From an uncultured Eubacterium sp. (GTDB lineage Bacteria; Bacillota; Clostridia; Lachnospirales; Lachnospiraceae): DNA of 46,988 nucleotides. The number at the start of each line of letters is the position of its first letter. Positions within the stretch are counted from its first letter, which is position 1. Location: NCBI RefSeq assembly GCF_934295145.1, contig NZ_CAKRAS010000020.1:1-46988 (forward strand), in the 5' to 3' direction. Made by a program: the position numbers and the translations under genes. Below are positions 16,331-24,342 of the stretch, in pieces. The notes under the pieces are model-generated. The model was not told the DNA's origin. It did no database searches and worked only from the letters and a program-made list of their open reading frames with translations.

Positions 16331-17479
16331 TTGGAAAAAAAGAAATCATTTTATAAATGGGGAAAATATCTCATTGTGATAGGCATTACATTCTTGATGT
16401 TTCTGTTTTTTCGAAGTGTGGAACGTGTACCGTTGCTGGCAGATGACAATATGGTGTTCGTAAAAGCAGTGGTTGTCCAGAATGACTATGAGGACGAACA
16501 GGCACAGGCATCACTGGACAGCGGTGATACCCAGCAGGTAGTTCTGGAAATTCGGTCGGGTGCTCATAAAGGGGAAAAAGCAGAGGCCTACAGTCTTAAT
16601 GGCTATCTGTATGGTGCAAACTGTAAAGTAGGAACAAAAGTCATTGCAAGTTTGTCGGAATGTGACGGAGTGCTGTCAGCAAACGTATACAATTACGACA
16701 GGGAGGCAGAAATCGTTGTTCTGCTGGCAGTTTTTTTCGGACTGATGTGGCTGGTAGGTGGAAAGAAAGGATTTAATTCCATACTGGCTTTGCTCTTTAC
16801 CTTCGTCACGGTCATTATGATGTACATTCCACTGATGTATATCGGAATATCACCGTTTATCGCTGCTACGGTATCCGTTGTTATCATCACACTGGTAACC
16901 TTTATGCTGATTGCGGATTTTCAGATGAAATCCATCGGAGCAATGCTTGGCACGATATTTGGTGTCATTGTATCCGGATTGATAGCGTTGGCTTTCGGAC
17001 ATTTTAGTCATGTCACCGGATATAATGTAGATGATATTGAAAATTTGATCTATGTGGGACAAAATTCTAAACTGGATATCAGTGGTATGCTGTTTTCCGG
17101 AATCCTGATCGCATCTCTGGGAGCCGTCATGGATGTGGCAATGTCCGTGTCCACCTCTTTACATGAGATTAAAGAGCAGCGACCGGAAATTACGGCAAAA
17201 GAAATTTTCAAATCTGGTATCAATATCGGACGGGATATGATCGGAACGATGTCAAATACCCTGATTCTGGCTTATGTGGGCGGCAGCCTTGGACTGGTCA
17301 TGATCATTTATGCGTATTCTTACCAGATACATCAGATAATGAATATGTACTCTATTGCTATTGAAATAATGCGTGGAGTTGCAGGAACTATTGGAATAAT
17401 ACTTACAGTTCCGATCACTTCCCTGATCATGTCTGTATTGCTGCCCAGAGAAAAGAAATCCGTTCTGAAAAAACAATAA
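16331..17479 (+). CDS. YibE/F family membrane protein
   Basis: A 382-residue integral membrane protein. It has an N-terminal membrane anchor, then an extracytoplasmic beta domain of about 100 residues (VVVQNDYEDEQ to VYNYDREAE). About seven hydrophobic segments follow, including the family core GLMWLVGGKKGFNSILALLFTF-like stretch and the SLGAVMDVAMSVSTSLHEI motif. The family's function is not established. I accept TTG 16331 as start because AAGAAGGA lies just upstream and no ATG gives a complete first helix. It lies between two phosphate genes, but a link to phosphate is only positional. Confidence 0.85.
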   Translation: MEKKKSFYKWGKYLIVIGITFLMFLFFRSVERVPLLADDNMVFVKAVVVQNDYEDEQAQASLDSGDTQQVVLEIRSGAHKGEKAEAYSLNGYLYGANCKVGTKVIASLSECDGVLSANVYNYDREAEIVVLLAVFFGLMWLVGGKKGFNSILALLFTFVTVIMMYIPLMYIGISPFIAATVSVVIITLVTFMLIADFQMKSIGAMLGTIFGVIVSGLIALAFGHFSHVTGYNVDDIENLIYVGQNSKLDISGMLFSGILIASLGAVMDVAMSVSTSLHEIKEQRPEITAKEIFKSGINIGRDMIGTMSNTLILAYVGGSLGLVMIIYAYSYQIHQIMNMYSIAIEIMRGVAGTIGIILTVPITSLIMSVLLPREKKSVLKKQ

Positions 17480-17489
17480 AGCGCGGAAT

Positions 17490-17547
17490 GTAAATAAAAT
17501 GTAAAAATTTTACAAACACTTTACATTTGAATCTCCTGAATTTTACA
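17490..17547 (+). promoter_or_regulatory. TTTACA repeat array, probable PHO box of the Na/Pi gene
   Basis: TTTACA occurs at 17509, 17520 and 17542, a strict 11-bp register with one slot skipped. Inverted TGTAAA copies lie at 17490 and 17500. Direct TTTACA-N5-TTTACA repeats are the site type bound by PhoP/PhoB regulators. The array lies 110-165 bases before the Na+/phosphate cotransporter start. Confidence 0.65.
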
Positions 17548-17594
17548 TACATCCATTACAGTGGTAACTGTTAAATGATATTATTACTTAATGA

Positions 17595-17620
17595 CAGTTC
17601 ACCCGCGCCATTCGCGCAAA
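17595..17620 (+). repeat. GTTCACCCGCGCCATTCGC dispersed motif, copy A
   Basis: CAGTTCACCCGCGCC and ATTCGC match, with one- to two-base differences, the left end of the element at 44291 and the inverted end at 46942-46965. No right-hand GTGAAC end is found here, so this copy looks truncated. It sits between the PHO box and the cotransporter RBS. Confidence 0.65.
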
Positions 17621-17654
17621 TGAATTGTATGGAAAATTCAGGAGGTTTCTATTT

Positions 17655-19430
17655 ATGGATATATTTGCGATTTTATCGTTGATTGGCGGCCTGGCCCTGT
17701 TTTTATATGGAATGAATGTTATGGGGGACGGTCTGACCAAGGTTTCCGGTGGTAAGCTGGAAAAGATTCTGGAAAAACTCACATCAAATCCAATCAAAGC
17801 GGTATTGCTTGGTGCCGGTGTTACAGCCGTGATCCAGTCATCTTCCGCAACGACGGTTATGGTAGTTGGTTTTGTAAATTCCGGTATCATGAAACTGTCT
17901 CAGGCAGTCGGAATTATCATGGGTGCCAATGTAGGTACTACAATTACATCATGGATTTTAAGTCTTTCCGGTATTGAGAGCAGCAGCTTTTTTATCCAGA
18001 TGCTTAAGCCGACATCATTTTCTCCGATTCTGGCAATCATCGGTTTGCTTTTGATGATGTCATCCAAAAATGACAAGCACAAAGATGTGGGAAGCATTTT
18101 ACTTGGTTTTGCAGTTTTGATGTTTGGAATGGATGCCATGAGTGCTGCGGTAGAGCCACTCAAAGACGTTCCGGAGTTCACGCATCTGCTTACAATGTTT
18201 ACGAATCCGCTGCTTGGTATGCTTGCAGGTTTGATCCTGACGGCGATCATTCAGAGTTCTTCTGCATCGGTCGGTATCCTGCAGGCATTATGTACTACCG
18301 GAGCGGTAAGTTTTGGATGCGCGATACCAATTATTATGGGACAGAACATTGGTACTTGTGTGACGGCAATCATTTCATCTTTCGGAGCATCTAAAAATGC
18401 AAAACGAACCGCGTTAGTTCATTTGTATTTTAATATTATAGGTACGGCATTGTTTATGATCGTATTTTATGCAATCAATGCGTTTGTTCATTTTGATTTT
18501 CTTGGAGATGCAGCGACACCGGCAGGAATCGCCGTTGTCCACAGTATCTTCAACATAGCAGCAACCATTGTATTGCTTCCATTTGCAAAAGTACTGGAAA
18601 AACTGGCTTATATGTCCATTAAAGAAGATCATACAGAGCGCAGACATGTTGTGCAGGAATCTGAGGAAGAACTGAAAAAGCTGGATGTGCGTTTCCTGGA
18701 GCAGCCGGGACTGGCCATCAGCCACTGTATGGAAGCCACTGCTTATATGGCGCATATGAGTGAGGCAGCACTGAATGATGCACTTGACCTGATGGATCAG
18801 TACGATGAGGAAAAAGCAGCGAATGTGGAAAAGATGGAAAATAGAATCGATCATTTTGAGGATAAGATAGGTTCTTATGTCATCCAGATCACAAACCGCA
18901 ATATGCTGGAAAACGACAGTGCGAAAATGTCCATTGTTCTGCATAGTATCAATGATCTTGAGCGAATTTCTGATCACGCCGTGAACTTAAAGGAAAGCGC
19001 GCAGGAGATGAAGGAGAAAGGTCTGAAAATGTCCTTTGAGGGAAGTTCCGAGATCATGTATCTGCGCAAAGCCGTAACAGATCTGGTAAATATGACAGTT
19101 CAGGCATTAAGCCATAATGATAAAGAACTGGCAAAAGAGATCGAGCCGTTGGAGGAGGTTATTGATGACCTCAGCGATGAACTGAAACGGCGTCATGTTA
19201 TCCGATTGAAAGAGGGCAAATGTACCATTGAAATGGGATTTGTGCTGACGGATATGACAACAAGTCTGGAGCGTATTGCAGATCATTGTTCCAATATCGG
19301 TGTAAGTATTCTGGAGAGCAGTGAGGAGGATATGGGACGTCATGCGTACCTGCATTCTGTGAAAAAAGAGGATACCGAGAATTTCCAGGATCGGTATGAA
19401 CATTATCGGGAAATATATTTTTTTGAGTAA
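17655..19430 (+). CDS. Na+/phosphate cotransporter with C-terminal PhoU-like domain
   Basis: A 591-residue Na/Pi-cotransporter (NptA/YjbB type). The N-terminal 330 residues hold two inverted Na_Pi repeats, each with a QSSSA motif (TAVIQSSSATTVMVVGF and TAIIQSSSASVGILQAL), the transport signature. The C-terminal 240 residues are helical PhoU-like repeats (LERISDHAVNLKE, LERIADHCSNIGV). ATG 17655 follows AGGAGG. The fusion suggests PhoU-type feedback on a Na+-driven uptake or export route that complements Pst. It has its own PHO-like array and is expected in the same regulon. Confidence 0.93.
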   Translation: MDIFAILSLIGGLALFLYGMNVMGDGLTKVSGGKLEKILEKLTSNPIKAVLLGAGVTAVIQSSSATTVMVVGFVNSGIMKLSQAVGIIMGANVGTTITSWILSLSGIESSSFFIQMLKPTSFSPILAIIGLLLMMSSKNDKHKDVGSILLGFAVLMFGMDAMSAAVEPLKDVPEFTHLLTMFTNPLLGMLAGLILTAIIQSSSASVGILQALCTTGAVSFGCAIPIIMGQNIGTCVTAIISSFGASKNAKRTALVHLYFNIIGTALFMIVFYAINAFVHFDFLGDAATPAGIAVVHSIFNIAATIVLLPFAKVLEKLAYMSIKEDHTERRHVVQESEEELKKLDVRFLEQPGLAISHCMEATAYMAHMSEAALNDALDLMDQYDEEKAANVEKMENRIDHFEDKIGSYVIQITNRNMLENDSAKMSIVLHSINDLERISDHAVNLKESAQEMKEKGLKMSFEGSSEIMYLRKAVTDLVNMTVQALSHNDKELAKEIEPLEEVIDDLSDELKRRHVIRLKEGKCTIEMGFVLTDMTTSLERIADHCSNIGVSILESSEEDMGRHAYLHSVKKEDTENFQDRYEHYREIYFFE

Positions 19431-19458
19431 TTGTGTGGTTTAAAATTTAGGTAGTGAA

Positions 19459-19527
19459 GGCGCCAGCCATCAATCTTACCGCTGCAGCTAATAATCGCTT
19501 GCGAGGAAAGATTGCATGACTGGCGCC
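19459..19527 (+). other. Long interrupted hairpin between convergent genes
   Basis: GGCGCCAG (19459-19466) pairs with CTGGCGCC (19520-19527), and inner CAATCTT (19471-19477) with AAGATTG (19508-19514). There is no T-run on either side. It could be a palindromic repeat element or a Rho-type 3' end. Confidence 0.5.
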
Positions 19528-19597
19528 ATTTACGTTGCTGTTAAAACCGTGATGTTTGCCATTAGGTTATGACGTGCTGATTTCTTTACCGCAGATT

Positions 19598-20254
19598 TTA
19601 TAAAGAAAAAATCGCGTTCGCAAGTTCTTCCGGTGTTGACACAATCTGTGTTGCTCCATTTTCTTTTAGAAATTCTGTGGATTTAAATCCCCAGTTTACA
19701 CTGATGCATGGAATTCCGGCATTTGCAGCGGTCTGAATATCCACTTCAGAATCACCAATGTAAATACAATTTTCCGGTTTTGCATTTAATTCACGCATTG
19801 CCTGAAACACGGTATCCGGAGCTGGTTTTTTATGAATAGAAGGTGACTCACCGATAGCAACTTCTATTTCATCCGCAAAAAAATCTTTGCAAAGTCCCTT
19901 TACAGCCGCATCAAATTTGTTGGAAACGATAGCCAGTTTATAGCCACGGTTTTTCAGGATATGAAGCATATCAATAACTCCATCGTATGGTTTCGTGTTA
20001 TCCATCATATGTTCTTTGTAATGCACTGGAAAATCCTTCATGCAAGCCTCATAATTTGGATTATTACGTCCGTCTGGCAATGCTTTTTCCATCAGTACAT
20101 AAATGCCGTTACCGACTTTTTCTCTGATTTCTTCGCATGTATAAACAGGACCGCCATATTTTTTCATGCAGTAATTCACACTGTTGGTCAGATCCTGTAA
20201 TGTATTCAATAATGTTCCATCGAGGTCAAATATCGCTGTGTTTCGTGTAGACAT
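19598..20254 (-). CDS. HAD hydrolase, phosphoglycolate phosphatase type
   Basis: A 218-residue soluble HAD phosphatase of subfamily IA. Motif I is FDLDGTLLNT (D10/D12 region), motif II IVSNK, motif III KKPAPD and motif IV IYIGDSEVDIQTA. A four-helix cap lies between motifs I and II. Gph-like members clear 2-phosphoglycolate, but substrate range is broad and cannot be fixed from sequence. AGGAGG lies upstream on the minus strand. It is monocistronic and convergent with the Na/Pi gene. Confidence 0.88.
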   Translation of the reverse strand: MSTRNTAIFDLDGTLLNTLQDLTNSVNYCMKKYGGPVYTCEEIREKVGNGIYVLMEKALPDGRNNPNYEACMKDFPVHYKEHMMDNTKPYDGVIDMLHILKNRGYKLAIVSNKFDAAVKGLCKDFFADEIEVAIGESPSIHKKPAPDTVFQAMRELNAKPENCIYIGDSEVDIQTAANAGIPCISVNWGFKSTEFLKENGATQIVSTPEELANAIFSL

Positions 20255-20458
20255 TTTAAGTTCCTCCTGAGTTATTTAAACGGTATTAAAAAGCGAATCA
20301 CATGGGTTCTCTTAAGTTCGTCTGTCATTCTAGCAGAAAACGGATATTTCGTCAAAATAATATTGACTATAAAAATAAGCTGATTGACGTGGAGAAAAAA
20401 ATATGATAATCTAATAACGAAAAACAATATTATATGTATTGTTGCATATACTGATTTT

Positions 20459-20485
20459 AATTCTGTTGCCTACGGGCAGAGAATT
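20459..20485 (+). other. Short hairpin in a gene-poor gap
   Basis: AATTCT/AGAATT with inner TGCC/GGCA around TACG. It lies in the 20255-20671 stretch, which otherwise holds only a gene remnant and a terminator-like stem. Confidence 0.35.
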
Positions 20486-20516
20486 ATTTGGCAATTGGCT
20501 GATGAAGTTTGTGTGA

Positions 20517-20602
20517 GTGATACCAAATGCAAATGGAGGTCTTCGCGTTGGTTTAGACGTTGAGCCAGCAGTATCTTACTCATCTGAGGAAAAAGAAAAA
20601 AT
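20517..20602 (+). pseudogene. Possible 3' remnant of a surface-protein gene
   Basis: The frame reads NANGGLRVGLDVEPAVSYSSEEKEK. It resembles the GVRPAL-type C-termini of DUF6273-like secreted proteins, but its natural stop is missing and upstream codons include stops. A terminator-like stem (20609-20649) follows directly, as if this were the decayed end of a gene. The match is weak and from memory. Confidence 0.25.
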
Positions 20603-20608
20603 GTCTAT

Positions 20609-20649
20609 AAATGTCTTCTGGTTTTGCTGGAAGACATTTATTATTTTAT
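20609..20649 (+). terminator. Terminator-like hairpin
   Basis: AAATGTCTTC (20609-20618) pairs perfectly with GAAGACATTT (20630-20639), followed by ATTATTTTAT. No intact gene ends here, which supports the remnant reading of 20517-20602. Confidence 0.6.
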
Positions 20650-20671
20650 GGGGGATAAAACTTGAACTTAC

Positions 20672-20815
20672 ATGGAGCAGGCATTTAGGTGGACGAATGA
20701 GGAAAAAAGGTATATTTTAGAGTTGATGGAAATTCAGAAAAAGAATTTTTTACCGGAAGATATAAAAGTGTTACTTAATGTATATCGACAAAAACACAGT
20801 TTAGAGGAACAATAA
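20672..20815 (+). CDS. Small 47-residue hypothetical protein
   Basis: The ATG at 20672 opens a frame (MEQAFRWTNEEKRYILELME...) ending in TAA at 20813-20815, two bases before the next start codon. The composition is helical and charged, with a plausible amphipathic N-terminal helix. An in-frame TGA lies just upstream, so 20672 is the only start. GGGGGA at 20650 is 16 bases away, which is weak. Tight packing against the phosphatase gene and the AGAGGAA RBS inside its last codons favour a real coupled gene. Function unknown. Confidence 0.5.
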   Translation: MEQAFRWTNEEKRYILELMEIQKKNFLPEDIKVLLNVYRQKHSLEEQ

Positions 20816-20817
20816 AC

Positions 20818-21414
20818 ATGCAGATTTTATGGATACGTCATGGTCAGACGCAAGGCAATGTCGAGCGGCGTTATGTCGGCAGAACGGATGAAGAGCTGAC
20901 CTTGGATTCGAGAGAAAAATTGAAAATGCGAAAACAGCAGGGCATTGGTTTTGCACCGGAGGTGGTGTATGTCAGTCCGATGATTCGCTGTCGGGAAACG
21001 GCAGATCTTTTGTTCCCGGAACAGAAAAAAGTGCCATGGGACGGATTGCAGGAAACGGATTTTGGAGATTTTGAATATAAAAATTATGAAGAATTGAAGG
21101 ATGATCCGGTGTATCAGGCATGGATTGACAGTAATGGTCAGATGCTGATTCCGCATGGTGAGAGCGGCGCGGATTTTCGCGCCCGGTGCTGCGAAGCATA
21201 TGAAAAATGCATCGCTGAGGCGAGAGAAAAAGACCTGGAGAAGATTGCAATTGTGTGCCATGGTGGTACAATTATGTCTGTTATGGAGCGTTATGGACTG
21301 CCGAAAAAATCTTTTTATGAGTGGCAGGTAGGAAATGGCTGCGGGATTTTGACGGAAATGACAGAAGAAGGGGGAAACGGATATGGTATTCGGGAAATTA
21401 GTAAGTGGGAGTGA
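20818..21414 (+). CDS. Histidine phosphatase family protein
   Basis: A 198-residue branch-1 histidine phosphatase (phosphoglycerate-mutase-like). The phospho-His motif is RHGQTQGN at residues 7-14. The second motif CHGGTI near 143 supplies the other catalytic His, and acidic E/D residues (TDFGDFE) line the pocket. Such proteins are often annotated as CobC or PhoE phosphatases; the substrate is not evident. The start codon follows AGAGGAA. The gene overlaps the GNAT gene by 32 bases. Confidence 0.9.
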   Translation: MQILWIRHGQTQGNVERRYVGRTDEELTLDSREKLKMRKQQGIGFAPEVVYVSPMIRCRETADLLFPEQKKVPWDGLQETDFGDFEYKNYEELKDDPVYQAWIDSNGQMLIPHGESGADFRARCCEAYEKCIAEAREKDLEKIAIVCHGGTIMSVMERYGLPKKSFYEWQVGNGCGILTEMTEEGGNGYGIREISKWE

Positions 21415-21841
21415 AAAAAATGAACAGATGCAGCAGATCACAGACATTCGCAATGCGGTGTTAGGTCAGGAACTGCAGCTTCCGATAAAGGAAGAACCGG
21501 ATGCATTTTGCATGTATGCACTGGCGTATGAAGGGGAAACAGCAGTTGCAACCGGCGGGATTTCTTTTGATGGAGCATCCTATCAGATGAAGGAAGTGGC
21601 TGTATTGCCGGAGTTTCGCAGAAAAAAATATGGTGATTTTATTGTGCGTCTGCTGATCGATAAAGCGATGATGTCAGGAGCACAGATGATCAATGCGGAT
21701 GTACTGCAGGAAGCGGTACCGCTTTTTGAGACAGTTGGATTTACAGCAAGTGGTGCGTTGTATGAAAAGGACGGAAAGCAATGGCTTCCGATGCAGCTTC
21801 AGGCAGAAAGCATTCACAAGTGCTGTAATTGTGGGCACTAA
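21383..21841 (+). CDS. GNAT family N-acetyltransferase
   Basis: A 152-residue GNAT acyltransferase. The central strand MKEVAVLPEFRRKKYGDFIVRLLI is motif A, with the acetyl-CoA pyrophosphate loop R/Q-x-x-G/Y-x-G/D in the slightly degenerate form RRKKYGD. FETVGF is the usual late motif. The acceptor substrate is unknown. The start lies inside the preceding gene behind GGGGAAA, so the two are translationally coupled. It ends in an odd Cys/His tail, HKCCNCGH. Confidence 0.85.
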   Translation: MVFGKLVSGSEKNEQMQQITDIRNAVLGQELQLPIKEEPDAFCMYALAYEGETAVATGGISFDGASYQMKEVAVLPEFRRKKYGDFIVRLLIDKAMMSGAQMINADVLQEAVPLFETVGFTASGALYEKDGKQWLPMQLQAESIHKCCNCGH

Positions 21842-21895
21842 AAAGCACAAAAAATGTATTTTGGAGGGATTTAGAAAGCAGGTGCTTAGTCAGGA

Positions 21896-23251
21896 ATGAC
21901 ACAGAATGGAGATTTTTCAAAGGGAAGTATTATAAAAATTTTACTGCGTCTGGCGATTCCAATGACGCTGGCGCAGCTTATGAACGTTCTTTATAACGTG
22001 GTGGACCGTATGTTTATCGGGCGGATCGGTGGAGATTCCATGGATGCGTTGACGGGCGTTGGTGTGTGTTTGCCGATGATCACGATTGTTATTGCGTTTG
22101 CAAATCTGGTGGGAATGGGCGGTGCGCCGCTGTTTTCCATTGAGCGTGGAAAGAAGAATGAACGGGAAGCAGAATATATTCTTGGAAACTGCGTGGTTCT
22201 GTTTTTGATTTTCGCAGTAGTACTGACAGTGGCAGGACTGATTTTCAAGCGACCATTGCTGATGCTTCTGGGAGCCAGTGAGGTCACGCTGCCTTACGCG
22301 GAACAGTACATAACGATTTATCTGCTTGGAACGATTTTTGTTATGTTCGGTCTGGGACTGAATAACTTTATCAATGCACAGGGCTTTGCAAAAATTGGCA
22401 TGTGTACAACCGTGATCGGTGCGGCTTTGAATATTGCGCTGGATCCGATTTTTATTTTTGTGTTGAATATGGGTGTGCGTGGGGCGGCGATCGCAACGGT
22501 AATCTCACAGGCGGCAGCGGCCGTGTGGACGGTGCGTTTCCTGACTGGAAAAAAAGCGTTGATCCGAATTCAGAGACGTTCTATGCAGTTACAGGGACAG
22601 CGCGTGAAGAAAATTATGGGACTTGGTTTGGCTGGATTTACCATGTCGGTCACAAACTCAACGGTACAGATGGTGTGCAACGCGACGCTGCAGACTCACG
22701 GCGGAGATGTGTATGTCGGCATTATGACGATCATCAATTCTGTGCGGGAGATTATTTCTCTGCCGGTGCAGGGATTTACCAGCGCCAGTCAGCCGGTGCT
22801 TGGCTATAACTACGGTGCAAAGGAATATGAGCGTGTGAAAAAGACGATTCGGACCATGGCGGGAGTTACGATTGTGTATACACTGGCGGTCTGGGGACTG
22901 GTTTCTGCAATTCCGGGAGTTTTTATCCGGATGTTTGGCGGAAATGGTAACACACTGACACTTGGAATCTCAGCAATGCATCTGTATTTCTTCGGATTTT
23001 TCTTCATGTCGTTTCAGTTTTGCGGACAGTCAACGTTTACGGCACTTGGAAAGGCAAGACATGCGATGTTTTTCTCAATTTTTAGAAAGATTATTATCGT
23101 GGTGCCACTGACATTGATCCTGCCGCATTTGTTTGGTTTGGGTGTACATGGGGTGTTTATTGCGGAGCCGATTTCCAATGCAATCGGTGGTCTGGCATGC
23201 TTTATCACAATGATTATGACTGTTTACCGGAAACTCGGCAAAGAAAATTAA
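21896..23251 (+). CDS. MATE family efflux transporter
   Basis: A 451-residue MatE-type multidrug/toxin extrusion protein with about 12 membrane segments in two homologous halves. The first half begins LLRLAIPMTLAQLMNVLYNVVDRMFIGRIGG, and the second has the equivalent LGLAGFTMSVTNSTVQM. PVQGFTSASQPVLGYNYGA is the typical MATE element in the second half. It would use a Na+ or H+ gradient; the drug is unknown. The RBS is weak (AGCAGG, or a distant GGAGGG). It probably forms an operon with the two preceding genes. Confidence 0.92.
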   Translation: MTQNGDFSKGSIIKILLRLAIPMTLAQLMNVLYNVVDRMFIGRIGGDSMDALTGVGVCLPMITIVIAFANLVGMGGAPLFSIERGKKNEREAEYILGNCVVLFLIFAVVLTVAGLIFKRPLLMLLGASEVTLPYAEQYITIYLLGTIFVMFGLGLNNFINAQGFAKIGMCTTVIGAALNIALDPIFIFVLNMGVRGAAIATVISQAAAAVWTVRFLTGKKALIRIQRRSMQLQGQRVKKIMGLGLAGFTMSVTNSTVQMVCNATLQTHGGDVYVGIMTIINSVREIISLPVQGFTSASQPVLGYNYGAKEYERVKKTIRTMAGVTIVYTLAVWGLVSAIPGVFIRMFGGNGNTLTLGISAMHLYFFGFFFMSFQFCGQSTFTALGKARHAMFFSIFRKIIIVVPLTLILPHLFGLGVHGVFIAEPISNAIGGLACFITMIMTVYRKLGKEN

Positions 23252-23319
23252 GTTGAAAAACACATGTGATAATGAAAATAACAGATCGGTTTTCTATGAA
23301 ATTCTATAGAAATCATTTG

Positions 23320-23861
23320 TTCCGAATTATACAAAAAGGAATCCGAAAGACACATAAAAGGGCAAGCTTTTTTACATTAAAAACGGTATGATGATGTAGA
23401 AAAGTAGTTCATAATATATAAAAAACGGTAAAGAATGTTTCACAGGCCTGACGCTTGTTTTTCCGAGCAGCAATATAATGAGGAGGTATTGCCGCAGTAT
23501 GGGAGCGACGGTATGTCTTTGAAATGGGGTTCAAAGGCGCGGTCAGTCCGGTACAGGAAAGATAAGACATTTTTATGAGCGACAGATGCGTAGTCAGCAG
23601 GGCAGAAACAGGTCAGAAAAATATATTTGAACGATAGCGGAAAATCGAAGGAAAAACAGTGGCATCCGGAACAGAAAAGATTCCGGATCAGGCATCGTAT
23701 GCGGGGGCAGGAGAATGGTTTGGACAGTTTCAAGTCGAACGGATGTTGCTGGTGTTCCTTTGGTGAAAGTTACATATGCTCTTTTCCATTTTTAACAAAT
23801 GATTATATAATGCGAAATTCCCATGCTGTATCGTGTGGGGATTTTGCATTTATAATCGAAA
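23320..23861 (+). repeat. Duplicated upstream region, copy 1
   Basis: This non-coding stretch is a diverged copy of 28066-28565. Shared landmarks in the same order are TGTTCCGAATTRTA-AAAAAG, GGCAAGC, AAAGTAGTTC, GGTATGT...ATGGGG, ATATATTTGAAC, CTTTTCCATTTTT, GATTATATAATG and an AATTCCCAT hairpin. Both copies precede giant exported proteins with NGWW repeats. No convincing ORF is seen on either strand. Confidence 0.65.
23783..23845 (+). promoter_or_regulatory. Promoter with 5' hairpin upstream of the tandem-module protein
   Basis: TTTCCA, a 17-base spacer and a perfect TATAAT (23806-23811). AAATTCCCAT...TGGGGATTT then forms a hairpin at the predicted 5' end of the RNA, followed by TTTTGCATTTAT. 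The same TATAAT plus hairpin layout is found at 28516-28553. Confidence 0.6.
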
Positions 23862-23864
23862 AAG

Positions 23865-24047
23865 TTTATCTCAGTCGAGATGACTCCCACTTCTGTAAGG
23901 GCGAGTAATAACAAGTCTTTCTCAGTGGGAGTACAATCTTCGACTGAGATAAACGCTCCGCGAGGATGTGCAGTGATTCTGAGAAGAATATGTCAGCTTA
24001 CGCTGACCAGAATCACGCACCAAGTCTCACGTGCGTTCGACTTGAAC
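23865..24047 (+). repeat. Complex inverted-repeat element, long copy
   Basis: TTTATCTCAGTCGA (23865-23878) pairs perfectly with 23940-23953. Nested inside, ACTCCCACT (23883-23891) pairs with AGTGGGAGT (23924-23932). A second stem, GTGATTCTG (23973-23981)/CAGAATCAC (24008-24016), encloses GTCAGC/GCTGAC. A third segment, CACGCACCAAGTCTCACGTG through CGACTTGAAC, matches the short copy at 5557-5611. No ORF is present. Confidence 0.75.
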
Positions 24048-24105
24048 GAGTGAAAAATATCAGCTTTGGTTTTGGGGGAAATCAGGGCTGATATTTTTTT
24101 ACTCG
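24047..24105 (+). terminator. Strong terminator/attenuator before the tandem-module gene
   Basis: CGAGTGAAAAATATCAGC (24047-24064) pairs with 24087-24105, and seven T follow GCTGATA. It lies downstream of promoter 23783-23811 and 240 bases before the start codon. It would end a ~280-nt RNA unless it is read through. It is nearly symmetrical, so it can act on both strands. Confidence 0.7.
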
Positions 24106-24342
24106 AAAATATTAAAGAAAACATTAAAAATGCCGGATAGAAATAATAATAAACGTTGAAAAAACATTAGATTACATATATAATTTAAATATGTTTATGT
24201 GTCACAAACGATACAAAGATGTGAAGCAATTCTGGGAAATATGTCGGTTGGCGTTGAACAGAAATGTGTGGCAGGGTTCACGGGAGTTTGATGTGAATGT
24301 TTTGCAGATGTGACGGGAGCAAAAGAAGAAAGGGGAAAGAGC

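Noticed and set aside
23440..23733. 97-codon minus-strand frame in the 23252-24342 gap
   Set aside because: No RBS or family resemblance, and the region aligns with a second non-coding copy at 28066-28565 that does not preserve the frame.
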